Assembly: GCA_964549105.1 (NCBI GenBank)
Contig: CAZJTZ010000017.1
Span: forward strand, 1 to 64,000
DNA: 64,000 bases
Direction of reading: 5' to 3'
From: Hydrogenedens sp964549105
GTDB taxonomy: Bacteria; Hydrogenedentota; Hydrogenedentia; Hydrogenedentales; Hydrogenedentaceae
The notes under the pieces are model-generated. The model was given only the letters and a program-made list of their open reading frames with translations, did no database searches and was not told the origin of the DNA. Positions 62,711-64,000 of this stretch are shown here, piece after piece (within the stretch, counting starts at the first letter, position 1; the number at the start of each line of letters is the position of its first letter). The position numbers were made by a program, and so were the translations under genes.

Positions 62711-63487
62711 TCATAAGACCCTTTTTATCGTTTGTTTTTTTAGATTATTAAGATGTTGTTCTCTTCTTTCTTTTTGAAGTAATTGTATTTTGTGGTAAAC
62801 GGAATCCAGTTCATTGTTGGTCAATTCTGGCAGAACAGAAAAAATAAAATTTTTCAGAATATCTTCCTCAAGAAAATCACAAAAAGAATCATAAATCTGA
62901 ATAAGATTCCTAATCTTATATTTTATATCAAGATGCTTTTTTATTATAGTTGAATCCAGGTCTACCAAATAAATTTCTTGCCCATTTATAGTGAGCAAGT
63001 TTTTACCTGACAAGTCTTTATGGTATATCCCTTTTTCCCAGAGTGAAAGAATCATTTTGCTCAATGTGTTGAAAAAATTGTAAAAAGATACACCTTTCTC
63101 CTTGTATATCTCATTTTTGATGAATACTTCTATATTATAACTATTATATAAGAACTCGGAAATAAAGTAATGTTGATAAGGCATAGAATAAGTAAGAGCC
63201 TCTATATATGCAATGGGTTTAGGTGTTAAAATTTCATAGTTCGTTAAATAATTGCTTATATACCATATATTTCTACATCTGTTGGATAAGAATAAATGTC
63301 TAAATCCGCCTTCAAAAGGATTATATTTTGTTTTTTTTATAAAGTAATTGTCAAGTTGCAATGATACAGATTTGCTCGTTTCTTTTATTATCTTCCCATT
63401 CATGGGTATCTCAGATAATAAGTTTTCAAAATCGAGATTTTGTATATTAGACCATATTTGGGAAGACTTTCCTCTTGTGTATTCCAT
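62711..63487 (-). CDS. WaaP-like lipopolysaccharide kinase
   Basis: A 258-residue small protein-kinase-fold enzyme of the Kdo/WaaP (InaA) type. The catalytic loop is GIYHKDLSGKNLL (His-x-Asp..Asn) and the metal-binding Asp is in LVDLDS, with a shortened N-lobe containing the Lys of FIKKTKYNP. Such enzymes phosphorylate heptose or Kdo in the LPS inner core. It starts 6 bases after a second such gene and is itself followed closely by the histidine kinase gene. Confidence 0.78.
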   Translation of the reverse strand: MEYTRGKSSQIWSNIQNLDFENLLSEIPMNGKIIKETSKSVSLQLDNYFIKKTKYNPFEGGFRHLFLSNRCRNIWYISNYLTNYEILTPKPIAYIEALTYSMPYQHYFISEFLYNSYNIEVFIKNEIYKEKGVSFYNFFNTLSKMILSLWEKGIYHKDLSGKNLLTINGQEIYLVDLDSTIIKKHLDIKYKIRNLIQIYDSFCDFLEEDILKNFIFSVLPELTNNELDSVYHKIQLLQKERREQHLNNLKKQTIKRVL

Positions 63488-63493
63488 TATAAA

Positions 63494-64000
63494 TCAGACC
63501 GATTTTTGGTTTGAGTTAGCAATATATTTTTTTAATTTAATCCATTTTAAGTGTGGGGAAGCAAGTAATTGGGCACAAATAGAAAGGTTATATGTTCCGT
63601 ATCCGGACAAAAGGATGTCGAAAAAGTTCAAATCAATGTTTCTCTTGACAAATGAGCGTTTTAGTCTCAAGAGATTTTGGGAACGATAAAAATTGTTTAA
63701 GTTTGTTTTGCTTTCTGCTTTGTCAAAATCAATCAGAAAAATAGAATTTGTATTTGTTTCAATAAGAATGTTTCTCAATTGTAAATCATTATGCAGGATT
63801 CCAATATCGTGCATTTCTTTGATAACGGACCCACATTTATTAAGTATTTCCTGCTTTTTTGATAACGAGAAAGAGTCAGAGTTTAAGAATTCTTCAAGGG
63901 TATTTGCAGATGGGATATATTTGGTAATAATTCCACACTTGTATAAACCGTACTTTTTTATCCAGAATCCACCTAAATATTCAGGAGTGGGGAGATTATT
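63494..64000 (-). CDS. WaaP-like lipopolysaccharide kinase, partial
   Basis: Reading continues from the stop at 63494 to the window edge without a stop codon, giving at least 169 residues; the 5' end lies beyond base 64000. The catalytic loop is GILHNDLQLRNIL and the metal Asp is in FLIDFDKAE. An ATG at 63814 is internal: codons upstream still read as kinase-like sequence (for example LSKKQEILNKCGSVIKEMHD). It is separate from the neighbouring kinase, since each has its own full catalytic core. Confidence 0.75.
   Translation of the reverse strand, partial: NNLPTPEYLGGFWIKKYGLYKCGIITKYIPSANTLEEFLNSDSFSLSKKQEILNKCGSVIKEMHDIGILHNDLQLRNILIETNTNSIFLIDFDKAESKTNLNNFYRSQNLLRLKRSFVKRNIDLNFFDILLSGYGTYNLSICAQLLASPHLKWIKLKKYIANSNQKSV

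Noticed and set aside
62711..64000. The two LPS-kinase-like frames as one frameshifted gene
   Set aside because: Each has its own complete catalytic loop and metal-binding Asp, so they are two genes.

Overview
The window reads as one continuous stretch of chromosome from a low-GC (roughly 37-40 % by eye), Gram-negative bacterium. Outer-membrane and LPS genes support that: lpxK, two WaaP-like kinases, an O-antigen-ligase-like protein and several lipoproteins. The mix of a PmoA-like (DUF6807) secreted protein, a Tat-exported sugar-phosphate-isomerase-like TIM barrel, a secreted ADP-ribosylglycohydrolase-family protein, a CehA/McbA-like protein, B12-dependent methyl-transfer genes and a fused PurSL is typical of the Planctomycetota / Hydrogenedentota / Lentisphaerota neighbourhood. 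Assignment to a low-GC Hydrogenedentota-like lineage is an inference from gene content and was not tested by phylogeny.

Layout. 1-9.1 kb: a secreted unknown protein, decayed inverted repeats, a RhuM-Fic fusion, divergent carbohydrate-related secreted proteins, an M23 lipoprotein, hflX and a TPR lipoprotein. 9.1-10.1 kb: a gene-free patch packed with hairpin repeats, including two near-identical 106-bp REPIN-like units. 10.1-18.7 kb: translation genes (ffh, rpsP, khpA, trmD, rplS, with no rimM), an HNH protein, gltX, a ROK kinase, a PfkB kinase and lpxK. 18.8-25.8 kb: ilvC, two glycosyltransferases, a DUF2905 protein, a HAD phosphatase and priA. 25.8-29.4 kb: more repeats, tRNA-Ser(CGA), and an accessory module in which a Fic gene and an abortive-infection-like gene lie between 157-bp direct repeats. 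29.4-37.2 kb: a CDF metal exporter with a PadR regulator, a CrtI-like desaturase, a dehydrogenase, an aldose-epimerase-like protein, a PilT-like ATPase and a ChrA transporter. 37.4-45.3 kb: a corrinoid protein, a DUF169 protein and a homocysteine methyltransferase, then a DNA glycosylase, fba, glmS and ahcY. 45.3-57 kb: a co-directional minus-strand run (purM, purSL, purQ, RNase D, CehA-like protein, thiG, thiH, ADP-ribosylglycohydrolase). 57-64 kb: a LysR regulator, an O-antigen-ligase-like protein, a TPR/zinc-ribbon membrane protein, a GAF histidine kinase and two LPS-kinase-like genes, the last cut by the window edge.

The genes that work together most clearly are the ribosome/SRP cluster, the purine operon, the metal-export pair, and a methyl-cycle neighbourhood: methyl transfer to homocysteine through a stand-alone corrinoid protein, with S-adenosylhomocysteine recycling by AhcY about 4 kb away. 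The most noteworthy unexplained structures are the Fic/HEPN-like cassette between long direct repeats, the corrinoid-DUF169-methyltransferase operon, three 16-bp-phased palindromic sites upstream of ahcY, a possible AUU start codon for hflX, and an Ffh with altered GTPase motifs. All product names rest on reading the translated sequences; no database search was run.
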